A stretch of DNA of 33,540 bases from Meiothermus granaticius NBRC 107808 (GTDB lineage: Bacteria > Deinococcota > Deinococci > Deinococcales > Thermaceae). The notes under the pieces were generated by a model. The model ran no database searches, was not told where the DNA came from, and saw nothing but the letters and a program-made list of their open reading frames with translations. Shown one piece after another: positions 25,930 to 33,540 of the stretch (the first letter of the stretch is position 1; every line of letters begins with the position of its first letter). Location: the NCBI RefSeq assembly GCF_003574355.1, contig NZ_QWLB01000035.1, positions 1 to 33,540 on the forward strand, given 5' to 3'. The position numbers and the translations under genes are program-made.

Positions 25930-26916
25930 ATGGACATATTCTCGCTGTTGCTGGCCGGCCTCATCCTCATCCTGATCTTCCTGTTTTTCTATCTGGTGCC
26001 GGTCCCCCTGTGGATCACCGCCTTCTTCTCGGGGGTGCGGGTCTCTTTGTTCTCCCTCATCGGGATGCGTTTTCGGCGAATTCCGCCTGGGCGCATCATC
26101 TACCCCATGATCAAGGCCTTCAAAGCGGGAATTCCGGTGGAAACCGCGCGCCTAGAGGCCCAGTACCTGGCCGGGGGGAATGTGGACCGGGTGGTAGACG
26201 CCCTAATCGCGGCGGACAAAGCCGGGATCAAGCTCACCTTTGACCGGGCCGCGGCCATTGACCTGGCGGGCCGGGACGTGCTCGAGGCGGTGCGGCTCTC
26301 GGTCAACCCCAAGGTCATCACCTCTCCGATGGTCGCCGGAATGGCTCAGGACGGGATTCAGCTCCTGGCCACCGCCCGAATTACCGTACGGGCCAATATT
26401 GACCGGCTGGTCGGCGGTGCGGGCGAGGAGACCATCATCGCCCGGGTAGGCGAGGGAATTGTGGCCAGCATCGGGCAGAGCTTGGACCACAAGCAGGTCT
26501 TGGAGCAGCCCGACCGCATCTCCAAAACCGTGTTGGCCAAGGGCCTGGACGCGGGCACGGCTTTTGAGATCCTCTCTGTGGATATTGCCGAAGTGGATGT
26601 GGGCAAGAATATCGGGGCCCAACTGCGCACCGACCAGGCCGAGGCCGACAAGAAAATTGCTCAGGCCAAGGCCGAGGAGCGCCGGGCCATGGCCGTAGCG
26701 GTCGAGCAAGAGAACAAAGCTGCGGTTGAGGCCATGCGGGCCAAACTGGTCGAGGCTCAATCCGCAGTGCCCCTGGGGATGGCCGAGGCGCTGCGCAATG
26801 GGCGGCTCGGGGTGATGGATTACTACCAGCTCAAGAACATCGAGGCCGACACCGACATGCGCGAGAGCATCTCCAAATCCAGCAGCCCCACCGAGGGTGG
26901 ATCCCAGTCGAGGTAA
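25930..26916 (+). CDS. floA: Flotillin-like protein FloA
   Basis: Membrane-raft scaffolding protein of 328 residues. An N-terminal hairpin membrane anchor (about 4-40) is followed by a PHB/SPFH-like domain with the FloA-specific stretches [19 protein letters not shown] and [19 protein letters not shown]. The coiled segment [23 protein letters not shown] leads to [15 protein letters not shown] near the C-terminus. TAGGAGGAA lies just before the ATG, the strongest ribosome site in the window. It pairs with the protease-like NfeD encoded upstream, as yqfA does with yqeZ in Bacillus subtilis. Confidence 0.95.
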   Translation: MDIFSLLLAGLILILIFLFFYLVPVPLWITAFFSGVRVSLFSLIGMRFRRIPPGRIIYPMIKAFKAGIPVETARLEAQYLAGGNVDRVVDALIAADKAGIKLTFDRAAAIDLAGRDVLEAVRLSVNPKVITSPMVAGMAQDGIQLLATARITVRANIDRLVGGAGEETIIARVGEGIVASIGQSLDHKQVLEQPDRISKTVLAKGLDAGTAFEILSVDIAEVDVGKNIGAQLRTDQAEADKKIAQAKAEERRAMAVAVEQENKAAVEAMRAKLVEAQSAVPLGMAEALRNGRLGVMDYYQLKNIEADTDMRESISKSSSPTEGGSQSR

Positions 26917-27416
26917 GCCGTGAGCTTGGGCGATCTCCTGGGCCTGTTGTTCTTGATCTTTTTCGTCATCCTGCCCGCTCTGCAGGGTTTCCTGCGGCGC
27001 TCCCAAGACCTACCACAAGATTTCGAGCCCGACCAGATCCCGCTGCCCGGCCAGAAGACCCCCCCCGCGAAAGGGCAGCCCCAGCCCCCCACGCCGCAAA
27101 GGGGGAACCCAGCAGCCAAACCGGCGGCCTCCCCGGCTACACCTCAGCCTCCCGTTGCCCCACCCCCCGCGGCCCCACGCCCGCTGGTGAGCGAGCCGGC
27201 CAAACCCAAGCCCAAGAAGGCGGGAAAAGCCCTCGAGGAGCTCGAGCGCGAGCGGCTGGCGCGCAAAACCCAGCCCCAGCCTCCCGCACAGCCCCGGCCC
27301 ACAGCCCCACCGGCTCCTGTTCCCAGCGAATCAAAGCCCATCTTTTCCACCGACCCCCGTGCTATCCTGAACGGGATGGTCTGGGCTCAGGTGCTCAACG
27401 AACCTCGAGGTAAATA

Positions 27417-28400
<984 letters not shown>

Positions 28401-28434
28401 GGTTCAACCCCAGCACGCGAAACGAGGACAGATC

Positions 28435-28857
28435 ATGAGCATACCGTACGGCATACCCCTTACCCTCGAGCAAGCCCAGAGGGCTGCGGCGGCTGCCGAG
28501 GCCGAAGCCCTCAGGAACGGCTGGCCGGTGGTGATCGCAATTGTGGACTGCGGCGGGAACCTGGTCCTGTTACACCGCATGAACGACGCGCAAATTGGCT
28601 CGATCGAGATCGCTCAGGCCAAGGCCCGCACCGCCAACAACTTTCGCCGGCCCAGCAAGGAGTTTGAGGAGCAGGTCGCAGGCGGAGGGGCCGGTCTACG
28701 AACCTTGGGCATGCTAGGCGTGGCCCCGCTCGAGGGGGGGCTGCCCATCCTCCTGGAGGGGAAGATCGTTGGGGCCATCGGGGTTTCGGGGGTGCGCTCG
28801 TTTCAAGATGCCCAGATTGCCCAGGCGGGAATTGAGGCCCTGAGTACCCCTTCCTGA
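28435..28857 (+). CDS. HbpS/GlcG (DUF336, haem-degrading domain) family protein
   Basis: A 140-residue cytoplasmic protein of the GlcG/HbpS fold. Landmarks: LTLEQAQRAAAAAEAEA, VIAIVDCGGNLVLLHRMNDA (about 34-53), QAKARTANNF, and GGLPILLEGKIVGAIGVSG (about 101-119), the most conserved block of the family. Members bind haem or cobalamin or are of unknown role; no obvious haem ligand can be assigned here. The ATG at 28435 has GAGGA 6 bases upstream. It stands between phoH and ybeY, where Bacillus has the HD-phosphodiesterase pgpH, so it looks like an insertion into a conserved cluster. Confidence 0.88.
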   Translation: MSIPYGIPLTLEQAQRAAAAAEAEALRNGWPVVIAIVDCGGNLVLLHRMNDAQIGSIEIAQAKARTANNFRRPSKEFEEQVAGGGAGLRTLGMLGVAPLEGGLPILLEGKIVGAIGVSGVRSFQDAQIAQAGIEALSTPS

Positions 28858-28867
28858 CTTATCCCTC

Positions 28868-29293
28868 ATGCCCCCAATCCACTTTGTGGCCAAGACCAAG
28901 GTGCCTCCGGGGCTGCGCCCACGGTTGCGTCAAGCCCTGGCCGCACTCCTGCTCGAGCTGGGCTACAGCGACCATGCCCTTACGGTGATCTTCGTTTCCG
29001 ATAGGGAAATCCGCCGGTTGAAGCACCAGCATTGGGGCGAGGATGCCCCCACCGACGTGCTCTCGTTTCCGACCTTCGAGCCCGGAGACCCCTTCCTGCC
29101 GCCACACTTAGGAGATGTCGTGATCAGCCTAGAGACGGCCCAGCGCCAGGCCCAGGCTCAGGGCCACAGCCTGGAAACAGAGGTTAGAATCCTGGCAGCG
29201 CATTCCCTGTGGCACCTGCTGGGCCACGATCACACCAGCGAACGAGAATGGCAAGGGTTCCACCGCGTCCAGGAACGGATCCTCTCCCTCTGA
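28868..29293 (+). CDS. ybeY: Endoribonuclease YbeY (rRNA maturation)
   Basis: Zinc-dependent endonuclease required for 16S rRNA 3'-end maturation and ribosome quality control. 141 residues. The H-x3-H-x5-H zinc motif is AAHSLWHLLGHDH at about 116-128. The other conserved blocks are VSDREIRRLKHQHWGEDAPTD and DVLSFPTFEPG (YbeY: TDVLSFP), then LGDVVISLETA. ATG at 28868, 10 bases after the preceding stop; no clear ribosome site, so expression is probably by read-through from upstream genes. Confidence 0.95.
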   Translation: MPPIHFVAKTKVPPGLRPRLRQALAALLLELGYSDHALTVIFVSDREIRRLKHQHWGEDAPTDVLSFPTFEPGDPFLPPHLGDVVISLETAQRQAQAQGHSLETEVRILAAHSLWHLLGHDHTSEREWQGFHRVQERILSL

Positions 29294-29643
29294 GGGGGGT
29301 TCGGGCTTCCTTCGGCTATGCCCTGGCTGGGCTGCGGCTGGCCTGGCGCAATCAGCGCAACTTTCGCCTCGAGGTCTACATCGGCCTGTTGGCCCTGGGG
29401 CTAGCGGTATGGCTCAGGGTGGATCTGGTGCCGGTGCTGCTGCTGGTAGCGCTGGTGCTGGGGTTGGAGCTTGGCAACACCGCCCTCGAGGCCGTAGTGG
29501 ACTTGGCCTCTCCTAATTTTCACCCGCTGGCCAAAGCCGCCAAGGATGTTGCGGCGGCTGGGGTGCTGGTGGTGAGCGTCATCGCCGTGCTGATCGGGCT
29601 GCTATTGTTTGTCCCCCCGCTGCTACGGGCCTTGGGGCTGTGA
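29248..29643 (+). CDS. dgkA: Diacylglycerol/undecaprenol kinase, DgkA type
   Basis: Small integral membrane lipid kinase. The family core begins SFGYALAGLRLAWRNQRNFRLEVY, then three membrane helices, with the catalytic ELGNTALEAVVDL between helix 2 and 3. Ahead of helix 3 is the magnesium/ATP stretch HPLAKAAKDVAAAGVLV. The start is uncertain: ATG at 29248 overlaps ybeY by 46 bases and gives 131 residues; a non-standard CTG at 29290, overlapping the ybeY stop, would give a length nearer that of other members. In Gram-positive-like species this enzyme phosphorylates undecaprenol. Confidence 0.9.
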   Translation: MARVPPRPGTDPLPLRGVRASFGYALAGLRLAWRNQRNFRLEVYIGLLALGLAVWLRVDLVPVLLLVALVLGLELGNTALEAVVDLASPNFHPLAKAAKDVAAAGVLVVSVIAVLIGLLLFVPPLLRALGL

Positions 29644-29649
29644 TACACT
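29641..29649 (+). promoter_or_regulatory. Extended -10 (TGATACACT) for the CNNM leader RNA
   Basis: TACACT (29644-29649) preceded by TGA, an extended -10, coincides with the dgkA stop codon. No -35 is apparent. It would start a transcript near 29656, just before the structured region. Confidence 0.4.
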
Positions 29650-29655
29650 CAGGCC

Positions 29656-29834
29656 ATCGTTATGGATCTCCCCCCCCAACCTAGCTGCGTCGGCGCCCTG
29701 GGCAAGACCGGGGCTGGGGGGGTGTTGTGTCTGGGAAGCCGTGCTGGGTTCGGCAACCTGACCTCGGCTTTAGGCCCAGCGTACCGCATAGCGGAATTCC
29801 CCCGTTAGGGCCAAAGCCGAGCCTTTTGGGAAAT
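29656..29834 (+). ncRNA. Structured 5' leader of the CNNM gene with two mutually exclusive hairpins; candidate riboswitch or attenuator
   Basis: Hairpin A: CTGGG (29731-29735) with CCCAG (29775-29779), then AAGCCG (29736-29741) with CGGCTT (29765-29770), topped by GGTT-CGGC-AACC (29747-29758). Hairpin B: CTCGGCTTTAGGCCC (29763-29777) with GGGCCAAAGCCGAG (29808-29821), 14 pairs with one bulged A (29772), and a small CCGC-ATA-GCGG hairpin in its loop. A and B share 29765-29779 and exclude each other. TTTT (29824-29827) follows B, 8 bases before the ATG at 29835. Upstream, C8 (29670-29677) can pair with G7 (29716-29722). I recognise no known riboswitch class. Confidence 0.55.
29662..29808 (+). 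CDS. Possible 48-residue leader ORF inside the structured region
   Basis: ATG at 29662, 12 bases after TACACT, opens a frame of 48 codons ending TAG at 29806-29808. The predicted peptide (MDLPPQPSCVGALGKTGAGG, then VLCLGSRAGFGNLTSALG and on) is glycine-rich and matches nothing I know. The ribosome site is weak (AGG at 29651-29653). The stop codon falls at the first base of the 3' arm of hairpin B, so translation would melt both hairpins. It may be a regulatory leader peptide or chance. Confidence 0.25.
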   Translation: MDLPPQPSCVGALGKTGAGGVLCLGSRAGFGNLTSALGPAYRIAEFPR

Positions 29835-31211
29835 ATGGAAAGTATCCCTGGCAGTTTTGGCATCATCGTCCTGCTCATCCTGATCAATGCTTTTTTTGTC
29901 GCCGCCGAATTCTCTCTGGTGGCGATTCGGCGCAGCCGGGTCGAGCAACTGGCCGAAAGTGGCTCCTGGCAGGGCGGCCTGCTCAAACAAGCCATGGCCC
30001 GGCTCGACATCTACATTGCCACCACCCAGCTGGGTATCACCGCCACCAATCTGATTCTGGGTGCGTTTGGCGAACCTTACGTTACCCGGCTGATTGTGAC
30101 GGGAATTGCGGTCCTCTTTGGCCAGACCCAGGCCTCGGTGGCTTCCGAAAGCAGCCTGCTTTCCACCATCAGTTTTGCCATCTCGGTCATCATCATTACG
30201 TTTGTGACGGTGCTGTTTGGGGAGCTGATTCCCAAGGGCATCGCCCTCCAACGTACCGAGCAGGTGGCGGGTTTCACCATCCTTCCACTCAATGTTTTTC
30301 AGCGGGTGACGGCTCCGTTGGTGTGGCTATTTAGTCGCAGCGGTAACTTCTTCCTAAAGCTCATGCGCCTAAAGGAGGCCCCCTCGCACTCCATGGTGGG
30401 CAGTGCCGAGGAGCTCAAGCTGATCGTTGAGGCCTCCTCCAAGGAAGGGGTGCTGGACGAGAGCGAGGGCGAGATCATCAGCCAGATCCTGGACCTCGAG
30501 GAAACCCCAGTACGGGCCATCATGGTCCCCCGGGTGGAGATTGTAGCCATAGACACCGAGGCCACCCTGCGAGAGTTTTGGAAGCTGGTGCAAGAACACC
30601 GCTACTCCCGGATACCGGTCTATCAGGAAACGGTAGACCGCATCATCGGCATTGCGTATGCCCGGGACCTGCTCGAGTACAGCAGCAGCGCTCTAGACAC
30701 CCTCAAAGTGGCCAGCATCAGCCATCCGGCCTATTTCGTCCCCGAGACCATGGGGGCGCGGGAGCTCCTGCGCGAGATGCGCCGCCGCAAAACCCACATG
30801 GCCATCGTGGTGGACGAGTTCAAGGGCACCGCGGGACTGGTCACGCTCGAGGACATCATTGAGGAAATCATCGGTGAAATTTACGACGAGTCCGACGAGG
30901 AGGAGGAAGCCCCCATCCGCGAGCTGCCGGGTGGGGTGTTTGTGCTAGACGCAGCCACCCCTTTAGAGGAGGTTTCCGAAACCTTGGGCATCGAGCTGGC
31001 CGAAGGGGAGTACGAGACCTTATCGGGGTTCTTGATGGCCCAGTTTGGCCATATCCCCGAGGTAGGGGAAGCGCTCGAGCAGGCCGGGTATCGGTTTACC
31101 GTAGAGGCTGCCGATCCCCGTGGGATCGAAAAGGTACGGGCTGAACGGCTAAAACCTTCTCCTCCCAGCCCAGAGGATCAAAGCGAGTCGGTCACTTCGG
31201 AAGAGGCCTGA
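29835..31211 (+). CDS. CNNM/CorC-family transporter or regulator with CBS pair
   Basis: A 458-residue membrane protein of the CNNM/CorC (hemolysin C-like) family, linked to magnesium or cobalt transport. The N-terminal DUF21/CNNM domain (about 1-195) begins with helix GIIVLLILINAFFVAAEFSLV and contains TTQLGITATNLILG and FGELIPKGIAL. A CBS pair (about 215-335) includes VRAIMVPRVEIVAID, SRIPVYQETVDRIIG and MAIVVDEFKGTAGLVTLEDI. The C-terminal CorC/HlyC domain starts near GGVFVLDAATPLEEVSETLG. In E. coli the CorC paralogue YbeX is encoded directly after ybeY, an equivalent position. No ribosome site or leaderless -10 exists; instead a hairpin ends 13 bases before the ATG. Confidence 0.92.
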   Translation: MESIPGSFGIIVLLILINAFFVAAEFSLVAIRRSRVEQLAESGSWQGGLLKQAMARLDIYIATTQLGITATNLILGAFGEPYVTRLIVTGIAVLFGQTQASVASESSLLSTISFAISVIIITFVTVLFGELIPKGIALQRTEQVAGFTILPLNVFQRVTAPLVWLFSRSGNFFLKLMRLKEAPSHSMVGSAEELKLIVEASSKEGVLDESEGEIISQILDLEETPVRAIMVPRVEIVAIDTEATLREFWKLVQEHRYSRIPVYQETVDRIIGIAYARDLLEYSSSALDTLKVASISHPAYFVPETMGARELLREMRRRKTHMAIVVDEFKGTAGLVTLEDIIEEIIGEIYDESDEEEEAPIRELPGGVFVLDAATPLEEVSETLGIELAEGEYETLSGFLMAQFGHIPEVGEALEQAGYRFTVEAADPRGIEKVRAERLKPSPPSPEDQSESVTSEEA

Positions 31212-31237
31212 TTGCGCTCAGAAGCCCGTTTCTGGGT

Positions 31238-31243
31238 TATGCT
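31238..31243 (+). promoter_or_regulatory. -10 (TATGCT) of cdd, leaderless spacing
   Basis: TATGCT, then ggggct, then the GTG at 31250. No -35 at the right distance. Confidence 0.45.
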
Positions 31244-31249
31244 GGGGCT

Positions 31250-31654
31250 GTGTCTACCCCACCCGAAGTGCTGGCGCAACTCCAAACCCTGCTCGAGCGC
31301 TCCTACTCGCCCTACTCAGGCTATGCGGTAGCCGCGGTGGTGCGGGCAAAAAGCGGCAAGCTCTACGGCGGAACCAATATGGAAAACGCCGCTTACCCCC
31401 TTTCGCGCTGTGCCGAGCAAGGAGCGGTCCTGGCCATGGTAGCAGCAGGGGAACGCGAGATCACCGAGGTCTGGGTGATGGTGGCGGCGGCCCGTCCCGG
31501 CACCCCCTGTGGCGGTTGCCGCCAAATTCTCTCGGAGTTCGCCCGGCCGGAAACCCCTGTACACTGCTTGAACCATCAAGGGCAGGGGCTCACCTTGAGC
31601 GTAGGGGGGCTATTGCCGCATGCCTTTGGCCCCCTGGACTTGAATCAGCGCTGA
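31250..31654 (+). CDS. cdd: Cytidine deaminase
   Basis: Small tetrameric zinc enzyme converting cytidine and deoxycytidine to the uridine forms in pyrimidine salvage. 134 residues, normal. Zinc ligands Cys54 (RCAEQGAV), Cys87 and Cys90 (PCGGC), with catalytic Glu56; the substrate-binding GGTNMENAAYPLS precedes them. GTG start with a -10 hexamer 6 bases upstream. Its place at the end of the phoH-ybeY-dgkA cluster is the same as in Bacillus. Three palindromes follow. Confidence 0.95.
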   Translation: MSTPPEVLAQLQTLLERSYSPYSGYAVAAVVRAKSGKLYGGTNMENAAYPLSRCAEQGAVLAMVAAGEREITEVWVMVAAARPGTPCGGCRQILSEFARPETPVHCLNHQGQGLTLSVGGLLPHAFGPLDLNQR

Positions 31655-31657
31655 AAA

Positions 31658-31678
31658 GCCCTGGCGCCAGGCCAGGGC
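31658..31678 (+). terminator. GC-rich hairpin after cdd
   Basis: GCCCTGGC (31658-31665) and GCCAGGGC (31671-31678) form a perfect 8-bp stem with a 5-base loop, four bases after the cdd stop. No T tract follows, so it may pause or protect more than terminate. Confidence 0.5.
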
Positions 31679-31706
31679 GAACGGTCAGCGATCCCCCTTA
31701 TACCGG

Positions 31707-31759
31707 ATTCAAAAAGACAGTTGGCATAAGCAAAAGCCTAAGAGGCTGTCTTTTTGAAT
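31707..31759. repeat. 14-bp perfect inverted repeat with T tract; terminator or IS-end scar
   Basis: ATTCAAAAAGACAG (31707-31720) and CTGTCTTTTTGAAT (31746-31759) are perfect complements around 25 bases. Inside, AGCCT-AAG-AGGCT (31735-31747) makes a small hairpin followed by GTC and TTTTT, an acceptable intrinsic terminator for the cdd transcript. The AT-rich arms differ from the surroundings and resemble insertion-sequence terminal repeats. Confidence 0.6.
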
Positions 31760-31781
31760 TCTAGAGCACTCCCGTCAGTCG

Positions 31782-31815
31782 GGTTGGTTCGTCACCGTCC
31801 GGTGACGAACCAACC
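31782..31815. terminator. 15-bp perfect hairpin between convergent cdd and LEA-like genes
   Basis: GGTTGGTTCGTCACC (31782-31796) and GGTGACGAACCAACC (31801-31815) with loop GTCC. It begins 10 bases beyond the stop codon of the minus-strand LEA-like gene. It is the strongest palindrome in the window but lacks a T tract on either strand, so it is a non-canonical or bidirectional terminator, or a protein-binding site. Confidence 0.6.
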
Positions 31816-31825
31816 AAATCTGACA

Positions 31826-32092
31826 TTACTTCTGTGCCCGCTTGGCTGCGGCCTCACTCTCGACATTGTGGGCAGCAGCCTTGCCCCGATCCACTGCGGC
31901 CTTGACCTTTTCTACAGCCTTTTCCAGCGGGTTGTGGGTGGTCTCGGCTTTATGGTCATGCATGGCGGCTCGAGCCTTATCCGCAGCCTCATCCACTTTG
32001 GCCCGCGCGGCCTGGGCCGCATCCTTGGTCCGATCGGCAATGTCCTGTGCGGCCTGCTTGGCCTTCTCCATCAGATTTTTCTGGTCTTTCAT
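31826..32092 (-). CDS. LEA-like (group 3) helical stress protein
   Basis: An 88-residue, highly charged, alanine/lysine-rich protein with no aromatic residues. Three imperfect 11-residue repeats are visible near the N-terminus: AKQAAQDIADR, TKDAAQAARAK, VDEAADKARAA. A second repeat-like block, KAVEKVKAAVDRGKAAAH, follows a His/Asn/Pro break. This pattern is that of group 3 late-embryogenesis-abundant proteins and similar desiccation or membrane-protecting proteins, unstructured when hydrated and helical when dry. The ATG at 32092 has GGAGGT 5 bases upstream (32103-32098), so unlike many genes here it uses a conventional ribosome site. A protective role is inference. Confidence 0.82.
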   Translation of the reverse strand: MKDQKNLMEKAKQAAQDIADRTKDAAQAARAKVDEAADKARAAMHDHKAETTHNPLEKAVEKVKAAVDRGKAAAHNVESEAAAKRAQK

Positions 32093-32186
32093 GGGCTACC
32101 TCCGACCATAAGGATGGAGCCTTGGCTTGAGCTTGCGCTGTACATTGCTTGAACCTAGGCTGAGCCAGCCACTTCAACTCGAGGGT

Positions 32187-33540
32187 TCAAACCAAGCGGC
32201 TGCGCAGCCAGGAAGAGGCAAAATCAATCAGATTGACCACGATCACGATGGCAATTACCCCGATGATCATCTGGTTGTACTGCCCCGCGGCCATCGCCCC
32301 CTGGATGAAAAACCCAATCCCCCCCGCACCCACAAACCCCAGGATGATCGAGACCCGAAAGTTGATCTCAAAGCGGTAGATCGTGTAGGAAACCAGCAGC
32401 GGCAAGACCTGGGGCAGGATGGCCCAACGCAACACGTTAACCCCAGCCGTTCCGGTGGACTCGAGCGCCTCGATCGGCCCTTTGTCCACGTTTTCGATGG
32501 CCTCACTGTAGAGCTTGCCCAGATCGGCGATGGAGTGAATCGCCATCGCCAGCACCCCCGCAAAAGGCCCCAGCCCCACCGCAGCCACCAAAACCAGAGC
32601 CAGAATTAGGGTATCAATCCCCCGGTCTACGTTGTAAAACGCCCGCATAAAGTAGAAGATCCCCCGCATGAGCGGGCTCCCCCCGGTGAGGTTGCGAGCG
32701 GCCAGAAACGACGTGGGTAGGGCGAAAATCGCGGCCAGGAAGGTCCCCACCAGGGCGATCTCCACCGTGATGGCCATGAAGGAGAGCACCTCCTGCAGGG
32801 GAAAACGGTTGGTGCTGGGGTCTGCCAGCAAAGGCGGCCAGGATTTCTCCCCAAACTGCACCAAAAAAGGCCACCCCTTGACCAGCTTGGCCAGGTTGAA
32901 TTCGGTGGCGTCAAAAGCCGGCAACAGCAGGGAGAACACCACGGCCAAGACAACTCCCGCCCGTAAATCCCCGGCTTCTTGCAAGCTCGGATTGCGCAAC
33001 TGGAGCAGCCCCGCCCCCAGCACCAGCCCTCCCAGGACAAACACCGCAAAGGCTCCATATTGCAGCTGGGCAGGGAACAGGATTCGGTACCCCTGGGCCG
33101 CGGCCTCCGCGGGAATGCCCCCTTTGAGATCGGTGAGGGCGGTGATGGGCTGTGCCAGAGGCAGGCCGTTTTCCTTAGCGATTGCGTTGCGGGCCTCGAG
33201 CCCCGCATTATAGGCCTCCACCAGGGCCTTATCCGCACCCGGTGCGGTTGGCCTCAGCAGTTTATAGTAGCCCGCACTGTTGGGCAGGTAGGTATGGCCG
33301 GCGGAGGAATCCAGCCACACAAATAGGCTCACCCCCACCAAGGCGGCTACCCCCAGCAAGGGCCAGCGCCACCGGGCCCGCCGCCAAGCCGCCAAACCAA
33401 TCGCGCCGGCGGCTGCCAGAGCCACGAGAAACTCCATCAACCCATTCACTGGAGAAAGCTGCACCAGGTGAACCGGCTGGGCATAGAACCCCAGGGCCAA
33501 TCCAAGCGTGCCCGCCCCCGCCACGACCGCAGCCCAGGCC
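32187..33540 (-). CDS. phnE: Phosphonate-type ABC transporter permease PhnE, long form (5' end outside window)
   Basis: Membrane permease of a phosphonate/phosphate importer. At least 450 residues; the frame stays open to the right edge through hydrophobic codons, so the start is outside (a GTG at 33524 would fall inside the first helix). The C-terminal 270 residues are the conserved PhnE domain: EIALVGTFLAAIFALPTSFLAARN, the EAA-type loop SEAIENVDKGPIEALESTG, and the FRVSIILGFVGAGGIGFFI ending. Classical PhnE has about 260-280 residues. Here an additional N-terminal part with several helices and an exported loop (YNAGLEARNAIAKENGLPL) precedes it. Partners PhnC and PhnD are not in the window. 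Confidence 0.88.
   Translation of the reverse strand, partial: AWAAVVAGAGTLGLALGFYAQPVHLVQLSPVNGLMEFLVALAAAGAIGLAAWRRARWRWPLLGVAALVGVSLFVWLDSSAGHTYLPNSAGYYKLLRPTAPGADKALVEAYNAGLEARNAIAKENGLPLAQPITALTDLKGGIPAEAAAQGYRILFPAQLQYGAFAVFVLGGLVLGAGLLQLRNPSLQEAGDLRAGVVLAVVFSLLLPAFDATEFNLAKLVKGWPFLVQFGEKSWPPLLADPSTNRFPLQEVLSFMAITVEIALVGTFLAAIFALPTSFLAARNLTGGSPLMRGIFYFMRAFYNVDRGIDTLILALVLVAAVGLGPFAGVLAMAIHSIADLGKLYSEAIENVDKGPIEALESTGTAGVNVLRWAILPQVLPLLVSYTIYRFEINFRVSIILGFVGAGGIGFFIQGAMAAGQYNQMIIGVIAIVIVVNLIDFASSWLRSRLV

Noticed and set aside
29722-29800. Resemblance to small SRP (4.5S) RNA on the minus strand (GGTCAGG...AGCA around a hairpin)
   Set aside because: The tetraloop is GCCG and not GGAA, the spacing is one base too long, and no matching outer helix or minus-strand promoter is visible. 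The plus-strand switch explains the pairing better.
29640-29834. A TPP or cobalamin riboswitch before the CNNM gene
   Set aside because: Only scattered matches (AACCTGA, GGGAA) occur; the joined conserved cores are missing.

Overview
The window looks like chromosome from a Meiothermus-like member of the Thermaceae (Deinococcus-Thermus). The signs are high GC, a Taq-type DNA polymerase I of 839 residues, many genes that begin 6-8 bases after a TANNNT -10 hexamer (leaderless mRNAs, frequent in this phylum), and a great excess of the palindrome CTCGAG. No rRNA, tRNA, CRISPR array, prophage or intact insertion sequence was seen. Nearly all of the window is housekeeping or metabolic coding sequence, tightly packed, with several convergent genes overlapping at their 3' ends. 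Organism assignment is inference from gene content.

Left part (1-6865): a partial hisS runs off the left edge. Divergent from it, behind a canonical promoter, is a peptide-type ABC operon (family 5 binding protein, DppB-type and DppC-type permeases, no ATPases). It meets head-on a lone LolD/MacB-like ABC ATPase. That ATPase gene and a CRP/FNR regulator are transcribed divergently from start points only about 17 bp apart. A small unrecognised protein follows.

Middle-left (6847-13819): a minus-strand run aroE - yigZ - polA - glmM - ABC ATPase - thiN. The ATPase and thiamine pyrophosphokinase genes overlap by ATGA, which suggests thiamine uptake. Middle (13925-20680): an MrfA-like DEXH helicase, then a tight trio of N-acylamino-acid racemase/OSBS-family enzyme, GNAT acyltransferase and amidohydrolase (possible D-amino-acid salvage or aminodeoxyfutalosine metabolism), then a CLC chloride transporter that overlaps the convergent PIG-L deacetylase (BshB-like) by about 100 bp.

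Right part (21370-33540): carB, then a plus-strand cluster nfeD - floA - proline-rich membrane protein - phoH - HbpS/GlcG-like - ybeY - dgkA - CNNM/CorC - cdd. Its gene order mirrors the yqeZ-yqfA-phoH-ybeY-dgkA-cdd cluster of Bacillus and the ybeZ-ybeY-ybeX cluster of E. coli. A highly structured 190-bp stretch lies between dgkA and the CNNM gene. It holds two mutually exclusive hairpins, the second followed by a T tract, and I consider it the best candidate for an undescribed cis-regulatory RNA. After cdd come three strong palindromes, a LEA-like stress protein on the minus strand, and a long PhnE-type permease that runs off the right edge.
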